NCBI GenBank assembly: GCA_017525905.1
Contig: JAFXSD010000022.1
Span: 1 to 64,000, forward strand
Source of the DNA: Elusimicrobiota bacterium
GTDB taxonomy: Bacteria > Elusimicrobiota > Endomicrobiia > Endomicrobiales > Endomicrobiaceae
Direction of reading: 5' to 3'
DNA length: 64,000 nt
In this document: piece by piece, positions 26,211 to 35,017 of the stretch
How the letters are laid out: each line of letters starts with the position of its first letter
Numbering within the stretch: position 1 is the stretch's first letter
The notes under the pieces: generated by a model
Told to the model about the DNA's origin: nothing
Seen by the model: the letters and a program-made list of their open reading frames with translations, nothing else
Database searches by the model: none
Program-made: the position numbers and the translations under genes

Positions 26211-27248
26211 ATGAAAAAAGTTTTAGTCGCATTATCCGGCGGAGTAGATTCGTCTACAACTGCTTATTTATTGAAACAACAAGGTTTTGATGTTTCGGCT
26301 CTTACACTGAAATTATACGATTCTCGCTCTAAAGCATCTGTTTCTTTGCAGGCAATAGAAGATGCTAAAAAAGTTTGTGATTTTTTAAATATAAAACATT
26401 ATGTCCTCGACTTACAAAAAGAATTTCAAGATACAGTTATAAATAATTTTATATCGTCTTATCTATCGGCAAGTACTCCTAATCCGTGCATTCTTTGTAA
26501 CGAGAAAATAAAATTTGGTTTGTTACTCGAATACGCAAAAAAAGGAGGGTTTGATTATTTAGCTACGGGGCATTATGCAAAAATAGAAAAACAATCCGAT
26601 GAATATAAGTTAAAAATAGGAAAAGATAAATCTAAAGATCAAACTTATTTTTTGTATAGACTTACTCAAAAAGAGTTAAAACGATTATTGTTTCCTTTAG
26701 CGGATTATACTAAATCCGAAATAAGAGATATCGCAATTTCAGCCGGCCTTCCGGTAGCAAACAAACCTGATAGTCAGGAAATTTGTTTTATTGAAACAAA
26801 TTACCACGAGTTCTTGAAAAAAAACATAAAAGATTTTAATAAAAAAGTTTTGCCAGGTTTTATTGTAGATACTAAAGGTAAAAAACTCGGCAAACATAAA
26901 GGTTTAATATTTTATACAATCGGTCAAAGAAGCGGTTTAGGTATTACTACTCCGGAGCCTGTATATGTTTTAAAAATGGATATAGCTACAAATACATTGG
27001 TTGTAGGTACGAAAAAAGACATATTTTCAAGAATTGCCAAAATCAAAGATATAACATTTGTTTCTGACAAATTTAAAGGCAATGATTTTAAAGCTGTAGT
27101 TAAAATAAGGAGAATGCATCAACCTGCTGCAGCTCTTATTTCAAAAGATATAGTATTATTTGACGAAGAGCAATCTTCCGTTACACCAGGTCAATCGGCG
27201 GTTTTTTATGACAGCTCTTATGTTATAGGTGGCGGAATTATAATTTAG
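26211..27248 (+). CDS. mnmA: tRNA-specific 2-thiouridylase MnmA
   Basis: MnmA thiolates U34 of Lys, Glu and Gln tRNAs, taking sulfur from a relay protein and activating the uridine with ATP. The 345-residue protein begins with the pyrophosphatase loop ALSGGVDSSTTAYLL (residues 7-21). The two working cysteines are Cys96 in CILCNEKIKF and Cys192 in SQEICFI. YLATGHYAKI, KDQTYFLYRL and IGQRSGLGI, typical of the central domain, are also present. An additional Cys93 precedes Cys96. It begins a unit with the FtsB-like gene 10 nt downstream. Confidence 0.96.
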   Translation: MKKVLVALSGGVDSSTTAYLLKQQGFDVSALTLKLYDSRSKASVSLQAIEDAKKVCDFLNIKHYVLDLQKEFQDTVINNFISSYLSASTPNPCILCNEKIKFGLLLEYAKKGGFDYLATGHYAKIEKQSDEYKLKIGKDKSKDQTYFLYRLTQKELKRLLFPLADYTKSEIRDIAISAGLPVANKPDSQEICFIETNYHEFLKKNIKDFNKKVLPGFIVDTKGKKLGKHKGLIFYTIGQRSGLGITTPEPVYVLKMDIATNTLVVGTKKDIFSRIAKIKDITFVSDKFKGNDFKAVVKIRRMHQPAAALISKDIVLFDEEQSSVTPGQSAVFYDSSYVIGGGIII

Positions 27249-27258
27249 GGAATATAAA

Positions 27259-27576
27259 ATGGGAAAAAACGAAAAAGTTTATAAGTATATATTTTGGGGA
27301 ATAATTATTATTACTTTTTTTAGTATAATGATCAATTCTTCCACAAGAGATTTTTTTGTGAAACTATGGACTCTTCATGATCTTAAAATAAAAAAAGAAA
27401 AGATGATAAACGAAAATAGAAAACTTGAAAAGAATATCGAAAGATTTAATAATAAACAAAGAGAAGTTGAAAGAGCATTGAAACTTGGAGCCGGTACAAA
27501 TAAATATGGTGTTATTGCCGAAGATGAAGTTGTGTATGTTTTTGAGGATGATGTTGAACAGGATGCTGAAAAATGA
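27259..27576 (+). CDS. FtsB/DivIC-family septum formation protein
   Basis: The 105-residue product has a single transmembrane helix (about residues 9-25) followed by a coiled coil (about 35-75, LKIKKEKMINENRKLEKNIE). The coil then reaches the short hydrophobic/glycine motif LKLGAGTNKYGVIAEDEVVYVF, which is the family hallmark near the end. FtsB/DivIC proteins form a complex with FtsL and FtsQ/DivIB at the division site. It lies between mnmA and a lipoprotein-like solute-binding gene with which it overlaps by 4 nt. Sequence conservation in this family is low, so the name rests on architecture and the C-terminal motif. Confidence 0.75.
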   Translation: MGKNEKVYKYIFWGIIIITFFSIMINSSTRDFFVKLWTLHDLKIKKEKMINENRKLEKNIERFNNKQREVERALKLGAGTNKYGVIAEDEVVYVFEDDVEQDAEK

Positions 27577-28388
27577 AATATATTTTTAAATTATTAATAT
27601 TTACACTAATATTGTTTCTTATTCCAAAATTACTTTTTGCTTATTCACCGCTCCCGGATAAAAAAATCAAAATAGCTGCTACAACATCAAATATAGCAAC
27701 ATTGTTAAACGAAATATGTAAGGACAAAATTGAAGTTGTTACCATAATACCTGTGACAACAAGTCCCGAAAGTTATGTTATAGATGAAAAAACAATTAAA
27801 GAAGTTAATAAATGTAACATTATTTTATATCATCATTGGCAACCATGGGTGAAAAATTTAAAGTATGAACTAACTAACATAGGCCTTGTTTACAGAGAAT
27901 TGAAAACAAGAGAAAATTTGATGATTCCGTATATAAATTTAAAAGCTGCCCAAGAATTATTTGATTTGTTGTCCGTTTGGGATAGAGATAACAAAGCTTT
28001 TTATGAACAAAATTTTTTGGATTATTCTTTTAAAGTGAATTTTGTATCGAATGAGATAATAAAAAATAATTACGGCAAATATAATAAAAAAATTGTTTGT
28101 AATTCCAAAATAGCTTCTTTTATGGAATGGTTGGGCTTTGAAGTTGTTATGACTTATGGAAGAGAAAACAATATGTCTTCTTCCGAAAAATCGTTGCTTA
28201 AAAAGAAGATAAAAAAAGAAAAAATTAAATATATTGCAGATAATTTACAGGACGGAACGGATGTGGGGAGATCTTTGTCGGAAAATTTGAATATGAAATA
28301 TATTATTATAAGCAATTTTGTTCTTGGAAATTCATATATAAACACACTAAAAAATAATATTGAAAAAATAAATAAGGCTTTGGAATAG
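27573..28388 (+). CDS. Exported ZnuA/TroA-family metal-binding-like protein lacking the usual histidine ligand
   Basis: A 271-residue protein with an N-terminal signal peptide (about residues 1-23, no clear lipobox). The body is the cluster A-I solute-binding fold: IKIAATTSNIATLLNEICKD, then IIPVTTSPESYVIDEKTIKEV and the backbone-helix region that follows. In zinc/manganese receptors the segment equivalent to SPESYVID reads DPHxYEP, with a His ligand. That His is replaced here, while ILYHHWQPW carries two other histidines. No ABC permease or ATPase is nearby. It may bind another ligand or be a divergent metal sensor; transport function is not assured. Overlap of 4 nt with the FtsB-like gene indicates one operon. 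Confidence 0.7.
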   Translation: MKYIFKLLIFTLILFLIPKLLFAYSPLPDKKIKIAATTSNIATLLNEICKDKIEVVTIIPVTTSPESYVIDEKTIKEVNKCNIILYHHWQPWVKNLKYELTNIGLVYRELKTRENLMIPYINLKAAQELFDLLSVWDRDNKAFYEQNFLDYSFKVNFVSNEIIKNNYGKYNKKIVCNSKIASFMEWLGFEVVMTYGRENNMSSSEKSLLKKKIKKEKIKYIADNLQDGTDVGRSLSENLNMKYIIISNFVLGNSYINTLKNNIEKINKALE

Positions 28389-28429
28389 TGATTTTTGGCA
28401 ATGTATACAAAAATAAAATGCTAATAAAA

Positions 28430-28438
28430 TGCTATAAT
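28430..28438 (+). promoter_or_regulatory. Extended -10 promoter of gpmA
   Basis: TGCTATAAT matches the extended -10 form TGnTATAAT exactly, and no good -35 is seen. The site is 48 nt before the gpmA ATG. Confidence 0.5.
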
Positions 28439-28486
28439 AACAAAATATATTTTAAATAAAAATTATGGGATATGGAGGATGTAAAG

Positions 28487-29236
28487 ATGTATAAGTTGGT
28501 ATTGATAAGACACGGTGAAAGTGTTTGGAACAAAGAAAATAAATTTACCGGATGGACAGATGTTGATTTGTCTGAAAAAGGTGTTCAAGAAGCAAAGAAA
28601 GCCGGTCAAGATTTAAAGAAAGAAGGTTTTTCTTTTGATTTGGCATATACATCTGTTTTAAAAAGGGCAATAAAAACATTAAATAATGTTTTGGAACAAA
28701 TGGATTTATTGTGGATACCTGTAGAAAAATCCTGGAGATTAAATGAAAGACATTATGGCTCTTTGCAAGGCTTGAATAAAGCAGAAACTGCTGCAAAGTT
28801 CGGTGAAGCTCAAGTAAAAATTTGGAGAAGAAGTTATGATACTCCGCCGGAACCGCTTTCAACAAGCGATGAAAGATATGCAGGTAACGATCCAAGATAT
28901 AAAAATGTTGATAAAAAAGATATTCCTTTAACGGAATGTTTAAAAGATACTGTTGCAAGAGTTATACCTTTTTGGAATTCTGAAATTGCACCTAAAATAA
29001 AAGAAGGTAAAAAAATAATCATAGCTGCTCACGGTAACAGTTTAAGAGCATTAGTAAAATATTTGGATAATATTAGCGACGAAAATATCGTTAATCTGAA
29101 TATTCCTACGGCAATGCCTTTAGTTTATGAATTGGACGAAAATTTAAAACCTATAAAAAGTTATTATGTAGGTGATCCCGAAGCGGTAAAAAAAGCTATG
29201 GAAGCTGTTGCAAATCAAGGAAAAGTACAAAAGTAA
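28487..29236 (+). CDS. gpmA: 2,3-bisphosphoglycerate-dependent phosphoglycerate mutase GpmA
   Basis: GpmA interconverts 3- and 2-phosphoglycerate in glycolysis through a phosphohistidine. The start at ATG 28487 gives 249 residues (E. coli 250) beginning [12 protein letters not shown], with GGAGG at 28474-28478, 8 nt upstream. An ATG 15 nt earlier lies within that ribosome site and is rejected. Key residues are His9 (phosphorylated) in [32 protein letters not shown] and His182 in [10 protein letters not shown]. The gene stands alone between an extended -10 promoter and tRNA-Leu. Confidence 0.97.
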   Translation: MYKLVLIRHGESVWNKENKFTGWTDVDLSEKGVQEAKKAGQDLKKEGFSFDLAYTSVLKRAIKTLNNVLEQMDLLWIPVEKSWRLNERHYGSLQGLNKAETAAKFGEAQVKIWRRSYDTPPEPLSTSDERYAGNDPRYKNVDKKDIPLTECLKDTVARVIPFWNSEIAPKIKEGKKIIIAAHGNSLRALVKYLDNISDENIVNLNIPTAMPLVYELDENLKPIKSYYVGDPEAVKKAMEAVANQGKVQK

Positions 29237-29241
29237 ATTTG

Positions 29242-29270
29242 TTGACTAAAAAAAAATTATAATGTAAAAT
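29242..29270 (+). promoter_or_regulatory. Promoter of tRNA-Leu
   Basis: TTGACT (29242-29247), a 17-nt spacer and TAAAAT (29265-29270). The predicted transcription start is a few bases before the tRNA 5' end at 29282. Confidence 0.65.
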
Positions 29271-29281
29271 AATTGGACATT

Positions 29282-29367
29282 GCCGAGGTGGTGGAATTGG
29301 CAGACACGTGAGACTCAAAATCTCAAGTTGCTTAGGCGGCGTGCGGGTTCAAGTCCCGCCCTCGGCA
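29282..29367 (+). tRNA. tRNA-Leu (anticodon CAA)
   Basis: An 86-nt class II tRNA: acceptor GCCGAGG/CCTCGGC with discriminator A, anticodon arm TGAGA-CTCAAAA-TCTCA giving CAA (reads TTG), a long variable arm around TTGCTTAGGCGGC, and T arm GCGGGTTCAAGTCCCGC. The discriminator A and the long arm agree with leucine. CCA is not encoded. Confidence 0.95.
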
Positions 29368-29391
29368 TTTCCAAGAAAACAATTTATAATT

Positions 29392-29429
29392 AAAAAACAG
29401 TGTCTTTTGATAGAGACTCTGTTTTTTTT
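29392..29429 (+). terminator. Terminator after tRNA-Leu
   Basis: AAAAAACAG and CTGTTTTTT pair around an inner TGTCT...AGACT region and end in a T-run. It follows the tRNA 3' end by 24 nt. Confidence 0.75.
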
Positions 29430-29490
29430 ATAGATTAAAAATTAAAAATAATATAAACTTAACTTAAATTGAGTTTAACGGGGTTTTGAT

Positions 29491-29946
29491 ATGACAAAGC
29501 AGGAACAAGCTCAAGAATATTTTAGGAAAGGATATAATTGCTCACAGGCCGTGTTTGTGACATTTTGCCAAGATTTAGGTATGGATCTTGAAACAGGTTT
29601 AAAACTGACTTCTTCTTTCGGTGGCGGCATGGGGGGATTAAGACAAGTTTGTGGAGCTGTAACCGCAATGTTTATGATTGCAGGGTTAAAATACGGTTAT
29701 ATAGACAGCCAAGATATGAATTTGAAGAACCGGCATTATAAATTAATACAAAATTTGGCAAAACAATTTACCGATAAATTCGGCACAATAATTTGTAAAG
29801 AATTATTATTGTCTCTGGCCAATATAAAAAAAGATGTTTCCATGCCGGAAGTAAGAACTTCGCAATACTACAAAATAAGGCCTTGTGAAAAATTTGTTGT
29901 TTATGCAGCAGACTTAACTGAAAAAATGTTGAACGGAGAATTATAA
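29491..29946 (+). CDS. C_GCAxxG_C_C family protein
   Basis: A 151-residue member of the family named for its cysteine pattern (often called redox-active protein or split-soret-like). Present here are YNCSQAVFVTFC near residues 16-27, the glycine-rich FGGGMGGLRQVCGAVTAM near 43-60, and a C-terminal cysteine in IRPCEKFV. The conserved cysteines probably bind a metal or an iron-sulfur or redox centre. The biochemical role of the family is not established. The gene stands alone between tRNA-Leu and the bidirectional terminator. Confidence 0.85.
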   Translation: MTKQEQAQEYFRKGYNCSQAVFVTFCQDLGMDLETGLKLTSSFGGGMGGLRQVCGAVTAMFMIAGLKYGYIDSQDMNLKNRHYKLIQNLAKQFTDKFGTIICKELLLSLANIKKDVSMPEVRTSQYYKIRPCEKFVVYAADLTEKMLNGEL

Positions 29947-29977
29947 TATACAATTTATAAGTTGCAATTAAACAAAT

Positions 29978-30014
29978 AAAAAAAGGCTTGTGCTAAATGC
30001 ACGAGCCTTTTTTT
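29978..30014. terminator. Bidirectional terminator between the C_GCAxxG_C_C gene and initiator tRNA
   Basis: A-run, GGCTTGTGC, loop TAAAT, GCACGAGCC, T-run. The stem is near-perfect with A and T tails on both sides, so it can stop the + strand gene and the minus-strand tRNA transcript, whose 3' end is at 30018. Confidence 0.85.
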
Positions 30015-30017
30015 AAG

Positions 30018-30094
<77 letters not shown>

Positions 30095-30118
30095 ATTCAT
30101 TTCAAATGATATTCAAAT

Positions 30119-30147
30119 ATTTTATATTTTTAAAATTTTTTTGTCAA
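30119..30147 (-). promoter_or_regulatory. Promoter of initiator tRNA
   Basis: Minus-strand TTGACA (30142-30147), a perfect -35, a 17-nt spacer and TAAAAT (30119-30124). The -10 lies about 24 nt before the tRNA 5' end. The remaining sequence up to the next gene is AT-rich without other visible elements apart from the promoter listed next. Confidence 0.75.
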
Positions 30148-30268
30148 TCCTGCTTTACAGGTGTGACTTTCTTTAATGTTAATCTCTTATTAATTAATTT
30201 TATTGTTACATTGTTAAACAAAAACTATAGATTGCCTTTTTTTATGCTTTTATTGTATCAATATAAAA

Positions 30269-30297
30269 TAGACAAATTTGTTATATTTAAGTAAAAT
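30269..30297 (+). promoter_or_regulatory. Possible promoter of the GH94 phosphorylase gene
   Basis: TAGACA (30269-30274), a 17-nt spacer and TAAAAT (30292-30297), followed after 39 nt by the ATG with GCGGAGATAAAA as ribosome site. The -35 is imperfect. Confidence 0.4.
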
Positions 30298-30336
30298 ATA
30301 AAACTATGTAAATGTATTTTATTTGCGGAGATAAAA

Positions 30337-33003
30337 ATGAAAAACTTATGGTCTTACGACAAGCAAGGTCAATGTGTTGTAAAAGATGCAAGAAGTTTAA
30401 AACAACCTTTAATTCACATGATAGCAAATTGTCCGAAATATTTTTCTATATGTGATAATTTTTTAAGAGGATTCTCAGGCTTTGATTATACGAGAATGTT
30501 CGGAGAATTCGACGGCCCGAACTTTCCTAAAGGACAGGCAAGATTTATTTGGATAAGAGAAGGAAAACAAACTTGGCTTGTTAACAATTACGATTTAACG
30601 GATACTCAAACTTCTAACCCGAAATATGAAATGGGACTAGGCTATGTAAATTTTTACGGCTCTTCTAAAAAATTAAATTTGGATGTTAAAACTACAATTT
30701 TTGTTCCGCTGGAAGAAATGGCAGAATTGTGGCTTGTAGATATCACAAATAATTCTAAAAAGGATAAAGTTATAGATTTTATACCAACGGTTCCTATTTA
30801 TGGCGGTAGCAGAGCTTATGTTGAATATCATAGAGATGTTGTAAGACTTTATAATAAAAGCGAAGTAAAAAACAGTATAAAAATTCTTCCCGGACTTGAA
30901 TGGATAGAAGGTTCAACGGATTCAAGTGATATTTGTTACTTTATGAGTGCAGAAACTCAAACCGGTAAGAAGGGCAACAGATTCTATTCTGACAGAGAAA
31001 CTTTTCTCGGACCAAACAATATGTGGTTAAAACCTGATTCAATATTGAACGATATTGCTCCGCAAAAACAATGTTACGGTAAAGAAGCCGTAGGTGCAAT
31101 AGAATTTAAAAAAATAAAAATTCCTGCAGGAAAAACCGTAAGTTTTGTTGTAATAAACGGCATAACGTTTACCGGCAGTAAAGATGCAGACAAATTAATA
31201 AAGAAATATTCATATAAAAAAGCGCTTAAAGCTTTTGATGATTTAAACAAATATTGGCTGGAAAGAGCTTCAAGAGTGCAAATAACAACGGCAAACAAAG
31301 AATTCGATAATTTATGGAACAATTGGTGGTGCTATCAATTATCAATGAGATATTGGTTTGGAAATACAGCTCATCCTCAAACAGACTATGGTTCAGATTT
31401 TGCGGGTTGGAGAGATTTTTGGCAGGATATGATGGCTGCAACGGTAATTGATCCGAAAGGTCTTGAAGAAAGAACAATGAAAACTCTTGAAGGTATAAGG
31501 CTTGACGGAACAAATGCTACAAGATTTTTTGCAAGGACAAAAGAGTTTGGCAGTGATGAAGTTAACGGTTTATGGTGCGATCATCCTTATTGGACGGCAC
31601 AAACAGTTATGATACTTGCAAACTTTTTAGGTGATAAAAAATTCTTGTTTAGAGACGGAATAGGATATTTTAAAGATTGTTACCAAAACAGAGGCGAGAG
31701 TAAAAACGATAAATGGAAAAAAGGTTATATCGAAAATCAAAAGACAACAACAGGTAAAAAATATACCGGAACGGTAATTGAACATATGCTTGTTCAAATA
31801 GAAACAATGTTTTATGATGTAGGAAACAATAATCTTTTAAAACAAAAAAGAGCAGATTGGAATGATGCTGTTGACCAAGTAAAAGGTGAAAATGTAACAT
31901 TTTCTTTCGCGCTTGCTCAAAACTGTAACGAGATTGCAGATTTGTTGGAAAAAACAGCAAACGATTTAAACATTAAAGAGATAGAAGTTTTTACGGAGTT
32001 GGCGGAACTTATCCAAAATTTTGATGATAATGCAAAGGATATTCCTGCAAAACAAAGACAAGCGGTTTTGGCAAAATATTTAAGTAAAGTTAACGATGCA
32101 ATTTCCGGTAAAAAAGTTAAAGTAAAAATTTCAAAGATATTGAAAGATTTAAGAACAAAAGCACAATTTGTTATAGATAATGCAAATAAAAAAGCTTTCA
32201 ACGGATATTATTACAGCGGGTACATTTTTTCAGACGGTAAACCTGTAGATACAATTTGGAATAAATCCGCATTAAATAAAAAGAATCCTACATCAAATGA
32301 TTTTGAAATGATGTTAATGCCGCAAACTTGGTCACTCGTTTCCGGAGGTGCAAAGAAGATCGGTGTAGAACAAAAAGTTATAGATTCGGTATTTAAATAT
32401 TTATTTGATAAAACTACCGGTGCATTAAAATTAAATTATCCTGCTTATACGAAATTTAACAAAACTATAGGAAGAATAACAGGATTTGCTCCAGGAACAA
32501 AAGAAAACAACGCTTTGTTTTCTCATGCAAACTTGTTTTTTGTTTGGGCTTTAATAAAACAAGGTATGCCGGATTTGGCATATAAAGTTTTTTCCGGAAT
32601 AAATCCTTTAAATCATGAACACGAAATAATAAGAACCGGCCCTTGGATACCGGAATATTATATTTCCAACGATAATCCTAACATTGCAGGTAGAGGAGAA
32701 TATCCTGTTTTAACAGGCTCTTGTGCTTGGACAAGATATGCTTTCCAAAACTTTTTCTTCGGCGTAAAAGGTGTTTTTGAAGGGTTGTCTATAGATCCGC
32801 ATTTGCCTGCAAACAAAGATTTTCAAAATTGTAAATTGTTTATAAAGTTTAGAAATGCAAATTACGATATTTCTTTTGAAAATCCGAAGTTAAAGAAAAA
32901 CTCAACGGCAAAGGAAATTATTGTTGATGGTAAAAAAATTGAAGGAAACATTATAAAACCGTTTAAGAACGGAACTCATAAAGTTTTGGTAGTATTGGGA
33001 TAA
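30337..33003 (+). CDS. Glycoside hydrolase family 94 (GT36-type) phosphorylase
   Basis: An 888-residue enzyme of the GH94 family, which split beta-linked disaccharides such as cellobiose or chitobiose with phosphate to give a sugar 1-phosphate. There is an N-terminal beta-sandwich (about 1-290), a helical linker, then the (alpha/alpha)6 barrel with YGSDFAGWRDFWQDMMA (substrate/phosphate region), GLWCDHPYWT and ADWNDAVD, where Asp510 is the expected general acid. Between ADWND and the next conserved segment (FNGYYYSGY) are about 110 residues, rather long, including a charged helical stretch. No signal peptide is present, so it works in the cytoplasm on imported sugar. Which disaccharide is used cannot be read. 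Confidence 0.85.
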   Translation: MKNLWSYDKQGQCVVKDARSLKQPLIHMIANCPKYFSICDNFLRGFSGFDYTRMFGEFDGPNFPKGQARFIWIREGKQTWLVNNYDLTDTQTSNPKYEMGLGYVNFYGSSKKLNLDVKTTIFVPLEEMAELWLVDITNNSKKDKVIDFIPTVPIYGGSRAYVEYHRDVVRLYNKSEVKNSIKILPGLEWIEGSTDSSDICYFMSAETQTGKKGNRFYSDRETFLGPNNMWLKPDSILNDIAPQKQCYGKEAVGAIEFKKIKIPAGKTVSFVVINGITFTGSKDADKLIKKYSYKKALKAFDDLNKYWLERASRVQITTANKEFDNLWNNWWCYQLSMRYWFGNTAHPQTDYGSDFAGWRDFWQDMMAATVIDPKGLEERTMKTLEGIRLDGTNATRFFARTKEFGSDEVNGLWCDHPYWTAQTVMILANFLGDKKFLFRDGIGYFKDCYQNRGESKNDKWKKGYIENQKTTTGKKYTGTVIEHMLVQIETMFYDVGNNNLLKQKRADWNDAVDQVKGENVTFSFALAQNCNEIADLLEKTANDLNIKEIEVFTELAELIQNFDDNAKDIPAKQRQAVLAKYLSKVNDAISGKKVKVKISKILKDLRTKAQFVIDNANKKAFNGYYYSGYIFSDGKPVDTIWNKSALNKKNPTSNDFEMMLMPQTWSLVSGGAKKIGVEQKVIDSVFKYLFDKTTGALKLNYPAYTKFNKTIGRITGFAPGTKENNALFSHANLFFVWALIKQGMPDLAYKVFSGINPLNHEHEIIRTGPWIPEYYISNDNPNIAGRGEYPVLTGSCAWTRYAFQNFFFGVKGVFEGLSIDPHLPANKDFQNCKLFIKFRNANYDISFENPKLKKNSTAKEIIVDGKKIEGNIIKPFKNGTHKVLVVLG

Positions 33004-33006
33004 AAT

Positions 33007-33525
33007 ATGAAAAAGCTATTAATATTACTTGTAGTATTTGTTTTTACATGTATAAACTTATATTCGGAAAATTTAGATGTAAGAGTGATAATCAAATCAA
33101 TGAATGTAATTTCTCCGGACGGAGAAACAAAAACTTATGTGGAACCGAGAAGTGTGCCGCCTATAGATTATGCGTCAACCATTATAGCAAACGGAATGTC
33201 AATTTTAAATTATCATTCGGTGGGAATTGTTTTAAAAAATCAGCAGGGAATTTTTATATCGAAAGATCCGATTACAAATATTTTAATGTTTTCTAAGGTG
33301 GAAAATACAAGATCCGGCCCTATCATAGTTTCTTTCAATGCAACAACTATAGCACAAATAGATGCCGATACAATTTTTTCTTTGCACTATGAGCCAAAAG
33401 ATAATTCCGTAACTTTGGCAATTATAGACGGACATGCGACACTCAAAAAGAATGAAAAAGAAATTGAGTTAACAACAGACAAAAAATATAAACATAAATT
33501 TATAGGCGGTTCTTATGCCATTTAA
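33007..33525 (+). CDS. Small exported protein, function unknown
   Basis: The 172-residue product starts with a clear signal peptide (KKLLILLVVFVFTCINLYSE, cleavage probably near residue 20). The mature part is predicted beta-rich. The end, with LAIIDGHATLKKNEKEIEL, resembles the small beta module of FecR-like periplasmic domains (VxxGxVxVxxxxxxxxL), but this is only a resemblance. It lies 3 nt after the phosphorylase stop and overlaps rmlC by 11 nt. So it is co-transcribed with both, without a known link to either. Confidence 0.65.
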   Translation: MKKLLILLVVFVFTCINLYSENLDVRVIIKSMNVISPDGETKTYVEPRSVPPIDYASTIIANGMSILNYHSVGIVLKNQQGIFISKDPITNILMFSKVENTRSGPIIVSFNATTIAQIDADTIFSLHYEPKDNSVTLAIIDGHATLKKNEKEIELTTDKKYKHKFIGGSYAI

Positions 33526-34075
33526 GTTTTCTTCTTTAAAAATAAAAGATGTCGTTTTAATACAATCCGTGAAGTTTAAAGATGACAGAGGTTTCTTTGA
33601 AGAAGTTTTTAAAATCCCGGATTTTAAAAACTTTGGAATAGATTTAACAGTTAAACAAATAAATTTTTCACATTCAACAAAAGGTGTGTTGAGGGGATTA
33701 CATTATCAGTTAGCTCCGTTTGCTCAAGCAAAATTAGTTAGAGTTATACACGGAAAAATTTTTGATGTTGCTGTAGATTTAAGATTGGGATCGGAAACTT
33801 TCGGTAAATGGGTAGGAGCAGAACTTTCCTCAAACGGACAAAATATGTTGTTTATTCCCGAAGGCTTTGCTCATGGTTTTGAAGTTTTATCGGATGAAGT
33901 TGATTTTGAATATTATTGTTCCAATATTTATTCTCCGGAACATGAAAGGGGTATTTTGTATAACGATTCTTTTTTAAATATCGAATGGCAGACATCAAAT
34001 CCAAAACTTTCAAAGAAAGACTTGGTATACCCTACTTTTGAGTATGCGGAACATAATTTTGAGTATAAACTATAA
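33515..34075 (+). CDS. rfbC: dTDP-4-dehydrorhamnose 3,5-epimerase RmlC
   Basis: RmlC epimerises dTDP-4-keto-6-deoxyglucose at C3 and C5. The 186-residue cupin has the conserved DDRGFFEEVF at the N-terminus, GVLRGLHYQ with the catalytic His, KLVRVIHGKIFDVAVDLR, the FIPEGFAHGFEVL segment and the YSPEHERGILYND end. It overlaps the exported-protein gene by 11 nt and is followed by rmlD after 47 nt. rmlB is in a different operon (5.1-6.0 kb). Confidence 0.95.
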   Translation: MPFKFSSLKIKDVVLIQSVKFKDDRGFFEEVFKIPDFKNFGIDLTVKQINFSHSTKGVLRGLHYQLAPFAQAKLVRVIHGKIFDVAVDLRLGSETFGKWVGAELSSNGQNMLFIPEGFAHGFEVLSDEVDFEYYCSNIYSPEHERGILYNDSFLNIEWQTSNPKLSKKDLVYPTFEYAEHNFEYKL

Positions 34076-34122
34076 ATTTATATTTTATAGTTAAAAGACT
34101 GTTAACAATCAAAGGTAAATTT

Positions 34123-34953
34123 ATGAAATATATTATTACAGGAAGCTCGGGACAATTAGCAAAAGAATTTATAAAGAAATTTACGGAATTAAACATTGAT
34201 TTTATTGCTCCGAGTGAACAAGAACTTGATATTACAAACAAAGAAAAGATTTCAGATGTTTTTTCTCAATTTAATCCTGATGTCGTTATAAATTGTGCTG
34301 CATATAACAATGTAGAATTAGCCGAACAAGATAATACTAAAGCTTTTTTAATAAATAAAACTGCCGTAACAAATTTAGTTGAAGAAACTAAAAAATATAA
34401 AGCAAAATTAGTTCATTTCAGCAGTGATTATGTTTTTGATGGCAAAAAGAAAGATTTTTATATAGAAACGGATGAACCCAATCCGTTAAACGAGTATGGT
34501 AAAAGCAAGCTTGCCGGAGAAAAAGAAGCATTAAAATATGATAAAAGTTTAGTTTGCAGATTGAGTTGGGTTACCGGTTATGGACAACAAAATTTTATTT
34601 ATAAACTTTCAGGCTGGTTAAAGAATAATAAAACAGTCAGTGTTTCCGAAGATGAAATATCTGTTCCGACATTTACTTTTGATATTGTAAATGTAATTAT
34701 AAAAGCATTAGATGAAAATTTGTCCGGATTATATCATCTTACAAATTCCGGTAAAGCCTCGAGATATGAAGTCGCAAAAGAATTTGTAAAACTTAGTAAT
34801 CTTGATAATGAATTGAAGCCGGTTTTAATGGCAAGTTTTGATTCCAAGGTGCAAAGACCTTTGTTTACGGCAATGTCAAACAAAAAAATATCCAAAGAAT
34901 TAAATATAAATATCCCAGACTGGAAACAGTCTATTCGGAAATTTATATCATAA
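34123..34953 (+). CDS. rfbD: dTDP-4-dehydrorhamnose reductase RmlD
   Basis: RmlD performs the last step to dTDP-L-rhamnose using NADPH. It is 276 residues long with TGSSGQLAKEF (nucleotide loop, residues 5-15), DVVINCAAYNNVELAEQD, SSDYVFDGKK, and the catalytic YGKSKLAGE. The downstream substrate-binding region keeps LSWVTGYG. Together with rmlC and the distant rmlB it gives three of the four steps; rmlA was not found. Confidence 0.93.
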   Translation: MKYIITGSSGQLAKEFIKKFTELNIDFIAPSEQELDITNKEKISDVFSQFNPDVVINCAAYNNVELAEQDNTKAFLINKTAVTNLVEETKKYKAKLVHFSSDYVFDGKKKDFYIETDEPNPLNEYGKSKLAGEKEALKYDKSLVCRLSWVTGYGQQNFIYKLSGWLKNNKTVSVSEDEISVPTFTFDIVNVIIKALDENLSGLYHLTNSGKASRYEVAKEFVKLSNLDNELKPVLMASFDSKVQRPLFTAMSNKKISKELNINIPDWKQSIRKFIS

Positions 34954-35017
34954 AAAATCAGTTTTTTACAAAATTTTCACAAGAAAAATTTTAAAAAAAA
35001 GAGTACAATACTATTAT

